From positions 1 to 44,205 of the forward strand of contig JADZDX010000010.1 in NCBI GenBank assembly GCA_020850835.1: a stretch of 44,205 nucleotides of DNA. Reading direction: 5' to 3'. A program made the translations under genes and the position numbers. The notes under the pieces were generated by a model. That model saw only the letters and a program-made list of their open reading frames with translations. It made no database searches and was not told the origin of the DNA. The DNA comes from Fimbriimonadaceae bacterium. GTDB taxonomy: Bacteria; Armatimonadota; Fimbriimonadia; Fimbriimonadales; Fimbriimonadaceae. Positions 1 through 9,069 of this stretch are shown here, piece after piece (within the stretch, counting starts at the first letter, position 1; each line of letters starts with the position of its first letter).

Positions 1-334
1 CCGCTTCATCAAGGGGCACATTAAGTCGTTGGTTCTTGATTGAGCGTGCTTGTTGGATGCTCCGGTTCACGGCAACACGGTAGATCCATGTGCTGAACTT
101 GCTTCGCTTGTCAAACTTCACCAAGTTACGGTAGATCAGGGTGAAGATTTCCTGAGTGGCGTCGGCGGCTTCATCGGCGCGCAATAGAACACCTTGGGCC
201 ACTGCATATACACGATCGTAATACTTAGAATAGAGGAGGTCAAATGCCTCGGCCTCGCCTCCTAAGAAGCGATCCACAAGCCGCACATCCTCATCGAATG
301 AATCGGGCCGCGACTGGTCAAACGCCGATGACAT
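1..334 (-). CDS. ECF-type RNA polymerase sigma factor, 5' part (runs off the left edge)
   Basis: The minus strand opens with ATG at 334 and stays open to the window edge, giving about 111 residues. The sequence matches sigma-70 region 2 of extracytoplasmic-function sigma factors: an acidic start, then LLYSKYYDRVYAVAQ (region 2.1), DEAADATQEIFTLIY (2.2), and KFSTWIYRVAVNRSIQQ (2.3-2.4, the -10-binding helix). Region 4 lies outside the window. It would direct core RNA polymerase to a specific promoter set; whether an anti-sigma gene follows cannot be seen. No strong Shine-Dalgarno sequence precedes the ATG. It is divergent from pckA. The family call is firm and the regulon is unknown. Confidence 0.85.
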   Translation of the reverse strand, partial: MSSAFDQSRPDSFDEDVRLVDRFLGGEAEAFDLLYSKYYDRVYAVAQGVLLRADEAADATQEIFTLIYRNLVKFDKRSKFSTWIYRVAVNRSIQQARSIKNQRLNVPLDEA

Positions 335-464
335 CACCAGTTAGTTTGACGCGAAAGCCACGGGTCCGGTTACCGGGCCTAGCAGGGTCAAACCCCCTTA
401 CCGGGTATCCTATAAGGAACTCAACAATAATCCGGCGCAAGGGTGCGCCGTATCCGAAACTCTT
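335..464. promoter_or_regulatory. Divergent intergenic region with a small hairpin in the pckA leader
   Basis: This 130-base gap separates the divergent sigma factor and pckA. A perfect 6-bp hairpin (GGCGCA / TGCGCC, loop AGGG) lies at 434-449, just before the pckA ATG. A TATCCTATAAGG stretch at 407-418 could hold a -10 element. No gene is supported here, and the hairpin's role is unknown. Confidence 0.3.
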
Positions 465-2003
465 ATGGCTGCAGTAACTCCGAACACCACTGGATTCAAT
501 GTGGAATCCGCGAAAGACGTTTATCGAAATCTAACTACCCCCGAGTTAATCGAACATGCTATCCGTCACGGGGAAGGCGTTCTGAGCGCAGACGGTGCCT
601 TGGTCGCCTACACCGGGAAGTACACGGGCCGAACGCCCAAGGATAAGCGCACAGTCCGTGAGCCCAGCAGCGAAGCGAACATTTGGTGGGAAAACAACAT
701 TGCGATGGAAGAGTCCGAGTACTCAATCCTCCGCGAAAAAGCCCAAGCTGCTCTCGCGACGAAGGATCGGCTCTATGTCGTGGATGCCTTTGGGGGTGCC
801 GACCCCGACCATCGCATTAATGTGCGCGTGATTACGGAAAACGCCTATCATGCCCAGTTTATCAAGACGATGCTAATTCGGCCTTCCCTTGACGAACTTA
901 AGAGCTTTGCTCCCGAATGGACGATTGTCAATCTTTCGCGGGAGAAGTATGAGCGTGACGTGAATGGCGAACTCCGGGATGCCGTGATCGCTGTCAATTT
1001 CGCGGCCAAAGAAGTCTTGATTTTCGGCACGATGTACGCGGGCGAGATGAAGAAGTCGGTTTTCTCGATTCTGAATTACCTGTTGCCCCTCAAGGGAGTG
1101 ATGAGCATGCATTGCTCCGCGAATATCGGTAAGGGTGGCGACACCGCCTTGTTCTTCGGGTTGAGTGGCACCGGAAAAACAACCCTTTCGGCTGATCCAG
1201 ATCGGTTCCTGATTGGGGACGATGAACATGGATGGACCGACAAGGGCGTCTTTAACTTCGAAGGCGGTTGCTACGCGAAAACTATCAAGTTGAGCAAGGA
1301 AGGAGAGCCAGAAATCTGGAACGCCATTCGGTATGGTTCCGTCCTTGAGAACGTTGTCTTGGATGATCAACGAGTGCCGAATTACGACGATGTATCCCTG
1401 ACGGAGAACACCCGATGCGCGTATCCCCTTGAGTTTATTGACGGCGCTGTTTCGCCGAGCATGGGCGGACATCCCAAGAATATTTTCTTCTTGACTTGCG
1501 ATGCCTATGGCGTTCTGCCCCCGATCAGCAAGCTGACACCAGAGCAGGCCATGGAGCATTTCTTGAATGGATACACGGCGAAGGTTGCGGGCACGGAGGC
1601 GGGAATCACGGAACCACAACTCACCTTTAGCACTTGCTTTGGTGCGCCATTCCTACCGCTTCACCCTTCCAAATACGCTGCGTTGCTGGCTTCAAAAATG
1701 AAGGAGCACAGCGCCAATGTGTGGCTGGTGAATACGGGCTGGACTGGCGGCGGCTATGGAGTTGGGCGTCGGATGAGCCTCAAGCACACGCGGGCCCTGT
1801 TGAACGCGGCCCTAGCTGGCTCGTTGGCAAACGGAAATTTTGAAGCTGATTCCATCTTTGGCCTTGCGATTCCAAAAGCATGCGATGGCGTACCTTCCGA
1901 AATCTTGAATCCGCGGAACACTTGGACAGACAAGGATGCCTACGACACCGCGGCCACAAAGCTGAAGGGCCTGTTTGACGCTAACTCGGCTAAGTTTAAG
2001 TAA
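465..2003 (+). CDS. pckA: Phosphoenolpyruvate carboxykinase (ATP)
   Basis: This 512-residue protein catalyses the ATP-dependent conversion of oxaloacetate to phosphoenolpyruvate and CO2, the entry step of gluconeogenesis, in the cytoplasm. Family hallmarks are all present: YTGRTPKDK near the N-terminus, the Walker-A-like loop [11 protein letters not shown], the following metal/nucleotide motif GDDEHGW and [10 protein letters not shown], and [12 protein letters not shown] in the C-terminal half. The length is slightly under the 540 residues of the E. coli enzyme. The start is the first ATG in frame; no clear Shine-Dalgarno precedes it. A small lipoprotein gene follows three bases after the stop, so the two are probably co-transcribed. 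The nucleotide-specific loop points to the ATP rather than the GTP enzyme. Confidence 0.97.
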   Translation: MAAVTPNTTGFNVESAKDVYRNLTTPELIEHAIRHGEGVLSADGALVAYTGKYTGRTPKDKRTVREPSSEANIWWENNIAMEESEYSILREKAQAALATKDRLYVVDAFGGADPDHRINVRVITENAYHAQFIKTMLIRPSLDELKSFAPEWTIVNLSREKYERDVNGELRDAVIAVNFAAKEVLIFGTMYAGEMKKSVFSILNYLLPLKGVMSMHCSANIGKGGDTALFFGLSGTGKTTLSADPDRFLIGDDEHGWTDKGVFNFEGGCYAKTIKLSKEGEPEIWNAIRYGSVLENVVLDDQRVPNYDDVSLTENTRCAYPLEFIDGAVSPSMGGHPKNIFFLTCDAYGVLPPISKLTPEQAMEHFLNGYTAKVAGTEAGITEPQLTFSTCFGAPFLPLHPSKYAALLASKMKEHSANVWLVNTGWTGGGYGVGRRMSLKHTRALLNAALAGSLANGNFEADSIFGLAIPKACDGVPSEILNPRNTWTDKDAYDTAATKLKGLFDANSAKFK

Positions 2004-2006
2004 GGC

Positions 2007-2657
2007 ATGAGATTCTTGGTTTCACTGCCGTTGCTGGTGCTTGCTGGATGTGCGGCATCACCGGTTACAGAATCGAAAACTCCTGCTTCAACAATGCCAA
2101 AGACCCTCAAGCCTGCTGAAGGTCAGTCGGTCTCGCTTGCTGATCTTGAGTTAACGTTGCCTTCGAGCTGGAAGATCGCTGACTTTTCGAATTCAGAATG
2201 GAAAGCTAAAATGGCTGAATTGGCAAAAGGGAATGCCACGGTTGCTAGCATGATGTCAATGATGGAGGAAGCCAGTAGATCGGGTTTTATCAAGCTAGTG
2301 GCCTTTGACCTCGCGACCGCTGGGAGCGGATTTGCCGACAACATCAATGTAATCGTAACTCCTGGACAAGGCCTGCCTTTTGCCAAGCTTGTTGCGGCCA
2401 ACGATGAGCAGCTTCGCACTATTGCCACGAAGGGACACGAGCCAAAGCTTGAGCGCAAGATGCTTGCCAATGGCCAATGGGCCATCTTGAGTTCGCACGT
2501 GCCAACTGGGCCGAATGGAAAGGATATTGCGATCAAGACCTGCCTAGCCCTTCATAGCGATAAGGCATACACCATTACGTTTTCCACCTTGCCGGGCAAG
2601 GAAGACCAGGCCGCCAGTTTGGTGGAGCCAGTTTTGGACTCTGTGAAGTTTAAGTAG
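2007..2657 (+). CDS. Small lipoprotein of unknown function
   Basis: The 216-residue product begins with a lipoprotein signal peptide: MRF, a hydrophobic stretch, then the lipobox LAGC with Cys15 as the lipidation site. Export and membrane anchoring are therefore expected. The mature part is mixed alpha/beta, with a segment around DLELTLPSSWK and no motif I recognise. The gene starts three bases after the pckA stop and is probably read on the same transcript. Nothing visible links it functionally to gluconeogenesis. Confidence 0.75.
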   Translation: MRFLVSLPLLVLAGCAASPVTESKTPASTMPKTLKPAEGQSVSLADLELTLPSSWKIADFSNSEWKAKMAELAKGNATVASMMSMMEEASRSGFIKLVAFDLATAGSGFADNINVIVTPGQGLPFAKLVAANDEQLRTIATKGHEPKLERKMLANGQWAILSSHVPTGPNGKDIAIKTCLALHSDKAYTITFSTLPGKEDQAASLVEPVLDSVKFK

Positions 2658-2660
2658 TCG

Positions 2661-4163
2661 TCAGTTTGCGGCCGGGATAACCAGATAAGCCTCTAACCGT
2701 GCTTCATTCCAATTGTCACCAAAGGTGATGTTGCGTGGACCAGGCTGTCCATTCATATTGTCATCGCCATAGGTGACATTTAGGGCAATCTGTGAAGCAG
2801 TGGCAGAGGATGAGAAGATAGCCGTGGGCATAAAGCTTCCCGCCATGAGTTTGCCTAATAGCCAAGTTGAATTCGGCCCAAAGAGAGTTACGCTTGAGGG
2901 AGTTGGGTCACTGATCGCGGTGAAGCTCAAGGCACGTTTTGGGTTAGCAAAATCAATCGCGGTTGATACATCCACGACGCCATTGAAGGCTGCAAATCGC
3001 CCAGGCTCAAACGGGAATCGCAGCGATCGTGCTGGATTGGCTTCAGGCTGTGTAAGGGGCGTTAAGGAGAGTTTGACAGACCGCTGTTCACCACTGCCGT
3101 ACAGAAGGAGGCGAACTATGGGCCTCCGACCTTTGGCTGAGAAGAAGTACGGTACGGAAGTGAGTGGACTATTCGGAAGCCCTGCGTGCACGAATTCCCA
3201 TTCTTTGGGAATAGATTTCCATCTTTCACCTTTGTCCTCAATGAGTGGGCGAGGAGAGGGTGGGGCCAAGAATGTCCACACCATTCGCACACTCCCTTGA
3301 GGTGCACCAATGATCGTATAGCCGCTCGTACGCTCAACTTTTTGTAATGAGACATCTATAAAGCGAAAACGCCCCATCTTCGGACTCGTGACCAGAAACT
3401 CGGTCCTATTCTTGGCAATCTGCTGAACTCCTGGGTTGCTATCGGAACCGGATCCGTTTGGGGCGCCGAAGTCGCGCCAGACTTGGAACTGTTCAATCGC
3501 AACACTGCTGGGGCCAGGTACCGTGTTCCTAATCTTGTCATAGAGTCGAACGGGGGGCATTTTTTCTCGCCGCAGGACATCCAAGATCATATGCGACCAC
3601 CTGCGGACATCGGGATAGCGGTCTAGGCGGAATGGGGCTGCGCCACCGGGCGAGTGGCAGGGTAGGCAGTACTGCACAATGGTTGGCTTGATGTGCTTGA
3701 GGTACGAAACGGGACTATTGGGTTTCTCTATGAGTGGGTCGGGAAGTGTACAACCTTGAGGCTCAGATCTTGACGGGATCATCGGCTTCCCGGCGATTGC
3801 CGCCGCATAGCCCTCCGCGAGCAGGAACCGGGAGTCTGGGTTAGGAGACAACCCCACTCCCCCCACAAATACCGCTTGACTTTCCCGGCGGACGACCGCC
3901 GATGGGAAGCGGTCCAAGGCAAATTGAAAGGCGAGGTCCGCCCCTTGAGTTGCGCGGAGATCACCCGTCAAGCGGAACCGCTTGGCATAGGCTTGGGTCG
4001 CCGGCAAGGAGTCATTTGGGAACCACCAGATCACCTGCGCTTCGGGGTGGTCATGCTGCCAAGCGGCTACCTTTTGAACCCAGCGTTGGGCAACAGGGCA
4101 GTCAGTGCTCCAGATTAGGTCCACCTGAACCTTCGCTTGGTGTCCGAAGATGAAGGGAAGCAT
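2661..4163 (-). CDS. Redoxin-like / c-type cytochrome-like protein
   Basis: About 500 residues are read from ATG 4163. I chose this start because it lies two bases after the upstream stop; an in-frame codon at 4247 would add 28 residues and overlap the neighbour by some 80 bases. The N-terminus resembles AhpC/TSA-type redoxins of the planctomycete/verrucomicrobial kind (STDCPVAQRW, one Cys rather than CxxC). A c-type haem motif CLPCH follows near residue 170 in the context YCLPCHSPGGAAPF, then REKMPP. In related proteins this arrangement precedes a copper type II monooxygenase domain. Here the remaining ~280 residues look divergent and I cannot confirm that domain. No convincing signal peptide is seen, which is odd for a haem-c protein. 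Confidence 0.6.
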   Translation of the reverse strand: MLPFIFGHQAKVQVDLIWSTDCPVAQRWVQKVAAWQHDHPEAQVIWWFPNDSLPATQAYAKRFRLTGDLRATQGADLAFQFALDRFPSAVVRRESQAVFVGGVGLSPNPDSRFLLAEGYAAAIAGKPMIPSRSEPQGCTLPDPLIEKPNSPVSYLKHIKPTIVQYCLPCHSPGGAAPFRLDRYPDVRRWSHMILDVLRREKMPPVRLYDKIRNTVPGPSSVAIEQFQVWRDFGAPNGSGSDSNPGVQQIAKNRTEFLVTSPKMGRFRFIDVSLQKVERTSGYTIIGAPQGSVRMVWTFLAPPSPRPLIEDKGERWKSIPKEWEFVHAGLPNSPLTSVPYFFSAKGRRPIVRLLLYGSGEQRSVKLSLTPLTQPEANPARSLRFPFEPGRFAAFNGVVDVSTAIDFANPKRALSFTAISDPTPSSVTLFGPNSTWLLGKLMAGSFMPTAIFSSSATASQIALNVTYGDDNMNGQPGPRNITFGDNWNEARLEAYLVIPAAN

Positions 4164-4165
4164 GA

Positions 4166-4723
4166 TCAGGCTAGGCGTCGGTACATACGAAGGTTTGTAT
4201 TGACACGGATCGGGATTGCTTTTTCGGCCGCTGTAACGTCGCTCCAAAAGGCCAGGGAGTCAAGTCGGCTGGGTGAAATGAGGCTCCGCCCAATATAGGC
4301 ACCAAGGAAGCCCTCAATGAGCCAGAGCGAGTCCAAAATATACTTGGCTTCGTTCAACTCGTCGGAAACGTGCCCTGGTGCCGCAACATGGTGGTTGGTG
4401 CTGCAGTAACCATCAATGGGGACATCGACATGCGTGACTCCTTGATGATAGATGATCTCGAAGCGGTCAATATCTTCAGGAGCTTCGCCCTCCGCGACGA
4501 ATTCTCTGAAGGAGCTGGACATAATGAACTTGTTTTCAGCCTCGTTGAGCGTTTCGAGGTCGGCAAACTCGCTGACGGCCAACACCCGAGTGCCAAAGAT
4601 GCGCTTCCAAAAGGTTACTTTTGCCGGGCCAGTAGCTTCACGCAAGTTAGCGTACAACTCATTTAGAGTCTCGGGCGTATCGTCGGTAAGCTGCTGTACG
4701 GAAAGGTTCAAAATGCCAGGCAC
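4166..4723 (-). CDS. Small protein, possible dimeric alpha/beta-barrel (antibiotic-monooxygenase-like) fold
   Basis: The 185-residue product starts at GTG 4723 and ends two bases before the redoxin/cytochrome-like gene, so the pair is an operon. The segment FWSDVTAAEKAIP near the C-terminus resembles the helix of ABM-type dimeric alpha/beta barrels, but the match is short. There is no signal peptide, membrane segment or clear catalytic motif. A TACTAT box abuts the GTG so closely that the true start could lie further in. The function is unknown. Confidence 0.55.
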   Translation of the reverse strand: MPGILNLSVQQLTDDTPETLNELYANLREATGPAKVTFWKRIFGTRVLAVSEFADLETLNEAENKFIMSSSFREFVAEGEAPEDIDRFEIIYHQGVTHVDVPIDGYCSTNHHVAAPGHVSDELNEAKYILDSLWLIEGFLGAYIGRSLISPSRLDSLAFWSDVTAAEKAIPIRVNTNLRMYRRLA

Positions 4724-4821
4724 ATAGTATTTTGGCAGGTAACAAAGTTGGATAGCGTCCGGTAGGCCCCGATGTGACCCGCTTGAAGTTTCCTGGCAGT
4801 TTCGTTCATCCTAGCTTCTAA

Positions 4822-5829
4822 ATGTCCACAACACTTGATGCCATCAACGCGATCGAAGAACGGGCGTTGTCCGCATTAGGGTGTGCGTCAAGCACAAGTG
4901 CACTAAAGGACGTGGAGGCCGCCTATCTTGGGAAGAAGGGTGAGCTATCGTTGCTCATGGGTGAACTTGGAAAACTCCCGAACGACGAGCGGCCAGCTTT
5001 CGGCAAGGCAGTAAATGAAGCCAAGTTCAGGGTGCAACAGGAACTGGATACTCGCCACGCGACATTAAAGGCGGGAGAGCGGGCCGAACAATTTGAACGA
5101 GAGCGCATTGATATTTCGATGCCGGGGCGGCGATCGACGGCGGGGCGCGAACACATCCTGCAACTTACGACCAACAAGATCAAGGAGTTCTTCGTTGGGC
5201 TTGGTTTTGAGTACCGTGAGAGCCCCGAGCTTGAAAAGTTTGAATATAACTTTACAGCTCTAAATTATCCAGAAGATCATCCGGCGATGGATGAGCAGGA
5301 CACGTTCTATGTGACGGATGATGTGCTACTTCGAACTCAGGCTACAGCCCTCCAAGGGCATGTTTTCGAGAATGTCGAGCCCCCTCTCAGGATGTTCACC
5401 GTGAGCCGTACCTTCCGTAATGAGGCGGTTGACCGGACCCACAGCCACACCTTCCATCAGGTGGACGCCTTTATGGTGGATGAAGGTGTATCGATGGCGC
5501 ACCTGAAGGGCACGCTGAATGCCTTTGCCAGTGCCATGTTTGGAGGCGAGGCCAAAGTCCGATTCCGGCCTGATTTCTTCCCATTTGTCGAACCAGGGGT
5601 GGACTATGCGATCTCCACACCGAAGCTATTTGGTGGGCGCTGGGTCGAGTTGGGAGGCGCGGGAATGATCCACCCCAATATCTTGCGGCGGTACGGCATT
5701 GATACAGAGCGGTATACGGGTTGGGCGTTCGGGCTCGGTGTGGAGCGAATTCCGATGATGGCTACGGGGATTGATGACCTCCGGCACTTCCTTGAGAACG
5801 ACCTTCGGTTCTTAGATCAGTTTGCCTAA
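4822..5829 (+). CDS. pheS: Phenylalanine--tRNA ligase alpha subunit
   Basis: The 335-residue class II synthetase alpha subunit charges tRNA-Phe with PheT. The N-terminal coiled-coil region (about residues 1-90) contains YLGKKGELS. The catalytic part carries the PGRR element (SMPGRRSTAGREHILQ), motif 2 (VSRTFRNEAVDRTHSHTFHQ) and motif 3 (FGLGVERIPMM). The start ATG agrees with the family N-terminus. pheT does not follow; the next gene is convergent livG. The usual pheST operon is therefore split in this genome, assuming pheT is elsewhere. Confidence 0.96.
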   Translation: MSTTLDAINAIEERALSALGCASSTSALKDVEAAYLGKKGELSLLMGELGKLPNDERPAFGKAVNEAKFRVQQELDTRHATLKAGERAEQFERERIDISMPGRRSTAGREHILQLTTNKIKEFFVGLGFEYRESPELEKFEYNFTALNYPEDHPAMDEQDTFYVTDDVLLRTQATALQGHVFENVEPPLRMFTVSRTFRNEAVDRTHSHTFHQVDAFMVDEGVSMAHLKGTLNAFASAMFGGEAKVRFRPDFFPFVEPGVDYAISTPKLFGGRWVELGGAGMIHPNILRRYGIDTERYTGWAFGLGVERIPMMATGIDDLRHFLENDLRFLDQFA

Positions 5830-5955
5830 GGTCTTCTGGATGAGTTGGTCTAGTTCTGAACGCACTGCGGCTCCGTGCGGCGGCTCGAAACGCATTGACC
5901 AATGGCGAGTTGGTGACGGCTTCGCCCTACCCCAAACCCCAAACCCCAATAAACC

Positions 5956-6726
5956 CTAAACAGCCTCGCCCAAGTAAGCCTTGATGACTTCGGGGTGGTT
6001 GCGAATCTCGACCGGAACACCTCGGGCGATTTCTTCGCCGTGGTCAAGGACAACGATGCGCTCACACAAGTTCATTACGAACTTCATGTCGTGTTCAATT
6101 AGGAGAACAGTCTTGCCAAAGTCATCGCGCAGCTTGCGGACCGTGTTCATCAGGTCCTCGCTCTCCTGGGGATTCATGCCAGCGGCGGGCTCATCGAGCA
6201 AGAGAAGGTCGGGTTGAGTGGCCATGGCACGAGCGATCTCAAGGCGGCGCTGCTTGCCATAGGGAAGATCTGCCGCACGTCCATCGGCCTCGTCGGCGAG
6301 GTCCATCACCTCAAGGAGCGCCATGGCTTGGTCCCGAAGGCGCTCCGTTTCACGGATCGCGCCTGGAAGGTAGGCCATGGATGCGAAGATGTTGGTCCGG
6401 TTACGCAAGAAGCCGCCGATAACTACGTTATCCAGCACGCTCAACGCTCCGAAGAGGCGGATATTCTGGAACGTGCGGGCGATCCCAAGTTTGGCGACTT
6501 TGTGGGGCGGGATCCCGTTGATACGCTTGCCCTTGAAGAGGATATTGCCCCCCGTCGGCTTGTAAACGCCCGTAACGAGGTTGAAGCATGTGGTCTTACC
6601 CGCACCGTTTGGCCCGATGAGGCCAAATAGCTCGCCGGCGTTGATATCGAATGTGACATTATCCACCGCAACCAATCCGCCGAATTGGATCGTGGCATTT
6701 TGAAGGGAAAGGATCGGCTCAGGCAT
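5956..6726 (-). CDS. livG: Branched-chain amino-acid ABC transporter, ATP-binding protein LivG
   Basis: This 256-residue ATPase shows Walker A GPNGAGKTTCFN, the LivG-type signature region YGKQRRLEIARAMA, Walker B LLLLDEPAAGMNP and the switch His in LLIEHDMKFVM. Together with LivM it is the cytoplasmic motor of a high-affinity importer. It overlaps livM by eight bases and is the last gene of livK-livH-livM-livG. The partner ATPase gene livF is not next to it, so LivG either pairs with a LivF made elsewhere or works as a homodimer. Confidence 0.93.
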   Translation of the reverse strand: MPEPILSLQNATIQFGGLVAVDNVTFDINAGELFGLIGPNGAGKTTCFNLVTGVYKPTGGNILFKGKRINGIPPHKVAKLGIARTFQNIRLFGALSVLDNVVIGGFLRNRTNIFASMAYLPGAIRETERLRDQAMALLEVMDLADEADGRAADLPYGKQRRLEIARAMATQPDLLLLDEPAAGMNPQESEDLMNTVRKLRDDFGKTVLLIEHDMKFVMNLCERIVVLDHGEEIARGVPVEIRNHPEVIKAYLGEAV

Positions 6727-7891
6727 TGGCCCTCCGGAAGAACGACTTCAAGCCAAGCTCTCGAACTCCGAAGATTCCTTGGGGTCGGAGTAACATCATG
6801 ATTACCAAGACCGCCGAAAAAATCACCATTCTCAGCTCAGCGCTCGGAATGGTTCTATTGGTGAGGGCCGGAAGATAGTTGGCGAGAACAGAAACGACGA
6901 CGCCCCCCGCTACCGCAATCCCAATCCCCATGTAGGTCTTGGGCATCCAAATTGAGCGGCCAAGCCCTTTGTGATCCATGGCAAGGCGAATGGTGCCGAC
7001 GAGTAGCGCAATGCCGGCCAGCGTCCCGAGGACGGCGTTGAGTGGCATCGCCGGAGCATCGCGAAGCACTTCGGGAAGGATAAATAGAGTGAGGGCGGCA
7101 ACGATGGACCCGGTCACCGAGCCTGTTCCACCGAGGACCACCATCGTCAGGATGATGAACGAAACATCCATCGTGAACGAATTGACATTAATGAAGCCTT
7201 CATTGAAGGTGAGCAGAGCTCCAGCTGCCCCGGCAAAAGCCGACCCAATAACGAAGGCCGCCACCTTAACTCGAGTGACATTAACGCCCATTGCGCTACT
7301 GGCTACCTCATCTTCTCGCACTGACAGGAAGGATAGCCCGTGAGCCGTTTGGAGGAGGTTACGGCATACGCCAACGCAAAGGAATGTCAGCATCCAGACA
7401 TAAGGAACCACGAAGGCTTTCGGCGAATTGATCCCATACGATCCCCCCAACTGGGGCGTGTTTTGGATGATGATGCGCAGGATTTCGCCGAAGCCTAGCG
7501 TGACGATCGCGAGGTAGTCCCCACGGAGGCGTAGAGACGGCAATCCAATGAAGAGCCCTGCGATTCCAGCTGTGACTAGGGAGGTAGCGACGGCAACGAG
7601 AACCCATGGAATAGGCGTGCCAAGGTTACTGATGACACCCCTAGACAAGAGGATTGAAGCCAAAAAGGCGGCCGTATAGGAACCGACTTGGTAAAAAGCA
7701 GCGTGCCCGATGGAGAACTGCCCCGTAATACCGTTGATGAGGTTGAGGCTCACGGCCAGAGTGACGTAGAGTCCGGCAAGGGCAATGAGTCGTGATACGG
7801 TTCCGCTCGAGCCTTGCGCGATCATCCCGATGCCGAATGACACCAAGACCGCCAGCCCGATTGATCCTAATCTAACAGCCCAAAACTTCAT
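6719..7891 (-). CDS. livM: Branched-chain amino-acid ABC transporter, permease LivM
   Basis: The 390-residue membrane protein has about ten hydrophobic segments and the LivM-family core: LNLINGITGQFSIGHAAFY near the N-terminus, LRLRGDYLAIVTLGFGEI in the middle, and FIILTMVVLGGTGSVTGS in the coupling region. With LivH it forms the inner-membrane channel. The start ATG overlaps the livH stop (ATGA), a translational-coupling arrangement, and the 3' end overlaps livG. Confidence 0.93.
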   Translation of the reverse strand: MKFWAVRLGSIGLAVLVSFGIGMIAQGSSGTVSRLIALAGLYVTLAVSLNLINGITGQFSIGHAAFYQVGSYTAAFLASILLSRGVISNLGTPIPWVLVAVATSLVTAGIAGLFIGLPSLRLRGDYLAIVTLGFGEILRIIIQNTPQLGGSYGINSPKAFVVPYVWMLTFLCVGVCRNLLQTAHGLSFLSVREDEVASSAMGVNVTRVKVAAFVIGSAFAGAAGALLTFNEGFINVNSFTMDVSFIILTMVVLGGTGSVTGSIVAALTLFILPEVLRDAPAMPLNAVLGTLAGIALLVGTIRLAMDHKGLGRSIWMPKTYMGIGIAVAGGVVVSVLANYLPALTNRTIPSAELRMVIFSAVLVIMMLLRPQGIFGVRELGLKSFFRRANA

Positions 7892-9069
7892 ACCTTCTCC
7901 ACCTTGGCTGAGCCCAGAAGCCCGCCAGGTTTGACCAGCAATACAAAGATCAAGATTACAAAGGCAATGGCATCCTTGTACTGAGAGCCACCCGCCCAGA
8001 CGACGAGAGTCTCGGCAACCCCGATGAGCAAGCCACCTAGCACTGCGCCGGGAATGTTCCCAATCCCGCCAAGAACGGCGGCTACAAAGGCCTTAACGCC
8101 CCACGTAACGCCAACAAAGCTGGTCAGTTGGGTGCCTAAGAAGGTGGCGCACATCATCGCGCCGGCCCCGGCAAGTGAAGACCCGATAAGAAACGTGATG
8201 GTAACGATTCGATCAACGTTGATACCCATCAGCGAGGCTGAGTCAAAGTCGTGGGCGACCGCCCTCATTTGGCGGCCAGTCTTCGTAAACATGACGAGGT
8301 AGGTCAGTACGCCCATTAAGCCAAGCGTGGCTAAGAACATGATGCCCTGACCATAGGGGACATTCAGGGACATCCCGCTCTCGTTGTAGCGATTTTCGGC
8401 ATCGCGAGATACCTGAGCAGCCGCTTGGCTTGCGGCCCGAATCTTCTTACCCTCATCACTAAGATCGAATTCGCTACTTACCCCCTCTTGTTTGATCCGC
8501 TGCTCAAGCGCTATAGCTGCCAATTTCTCCTCGGCTTGAGCCTTATCCACGGAGGCGGCAAGGGAAGCATTTCGGGGTTTCAGCGGTATCGAGAGGTTGC
8601 CGTCATAGGGATTCACTTGCTCGAGAATGGATCGAGGTGGTGAAACGGGAAGGACCAGCGCGCCACCGTACTGCAGAAGCATGGACACACCGATCGCGGT
8701 GATCAGAGACGCGATTCTCGCTTGCTTTCGCATCGGGCGATAAGCAAACCGTTCAATGGCGACCCCGAGCAGCCCGCATACGACCATCGAGGCCACGAGC
8801 ATCAGCAACAGGACCGCCGGGCCCGAGGCGCGCGTCATTCCGGGCGCACCTTGAAAATAGCCCATTTGCCAAGAAACAAATAGCGCCGTGTATGTGCCCA
8901 CCATGAACACTTCGCCGTGAGCAAAGTTGATGAGCTTGAGCACGCCGTAGACCATCGTGTAGCCCAGCGCGACAAGCGCATAAATGGCCCCAAACATGAG
9001 GCCGTTTAAGAGCTGCTGCGGCAGGGCTGAGGCGTCCAGCCCTGCCGTCATACACGTAGGATCAATCAC
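7888..9069 (-). CDS. livH: Branched-chain amino-acid ABC transporter, permease LivH with a charged insertion
   Basis: This 393-residue permease carries the LivH signatures LINFAHGEVFMVGTY (residues 47-61) and VAAVLGGIGNIPGAVLGGL near the C-terminus. Usual LivH proteins are about 290-310 residues. The excess is a hydrophilic, Ala/Glu/Lys/Gln-rich helical insertion at about residues 165-233, between two membrane helices, likely forming a coiled-coil loop outside the membrane. The ATG overlaps the livK stop (ATGA). The rest of the membrane core looks intact, so it should still function as a permease. Confidence 0.92.
   Translation of the reverse strand: MIDPTCMTAGLDASALPQQLLNGLMFGAIYALVALGYTMVYGVLKLINFAHGEVFMVGTYTALFVSWQMGYFQGAPGMTRASGPAVLLLMLVASMVVCGLLGVAIERFAYRPMRKQARIASLITAIGVSMLLQYGGALVLPVSPPRSILEQVNPYDGNLSIPLKPRNASLAASVDKAQAEEKLAAIALEQRIKQEGVSSEFDLSDEGKKIRAASQAAAQVSRDAENRYNESGMSLNVPYGQGIMFLATLGLMGVLTYLVMFTKTGRQMRAVAHDFDSASLMGINVDRIVTITFLIGSSLAGAGAMMCATFLGTQLTSFVGVTWGVKAFVAAVLGGIGNIPGAVLGGLLIGVAETLVVWAGGSQYKDAIAFVILIFVLLVKPGGLLGSAKVEKV

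Noticed and set aside
873-1619. Long minus-strand frame opposite pckA (248 codons)
   Set aside because: It is a shadow of pckA, which has all catalytic motifs on the plus strand.
5850-5955. CCCCAAA-type short repeats between pheS and livG
   Set aside because: Only a few units (accccaaacccc) are present, with no array; simple low-complexity sequence in a convergent gap.
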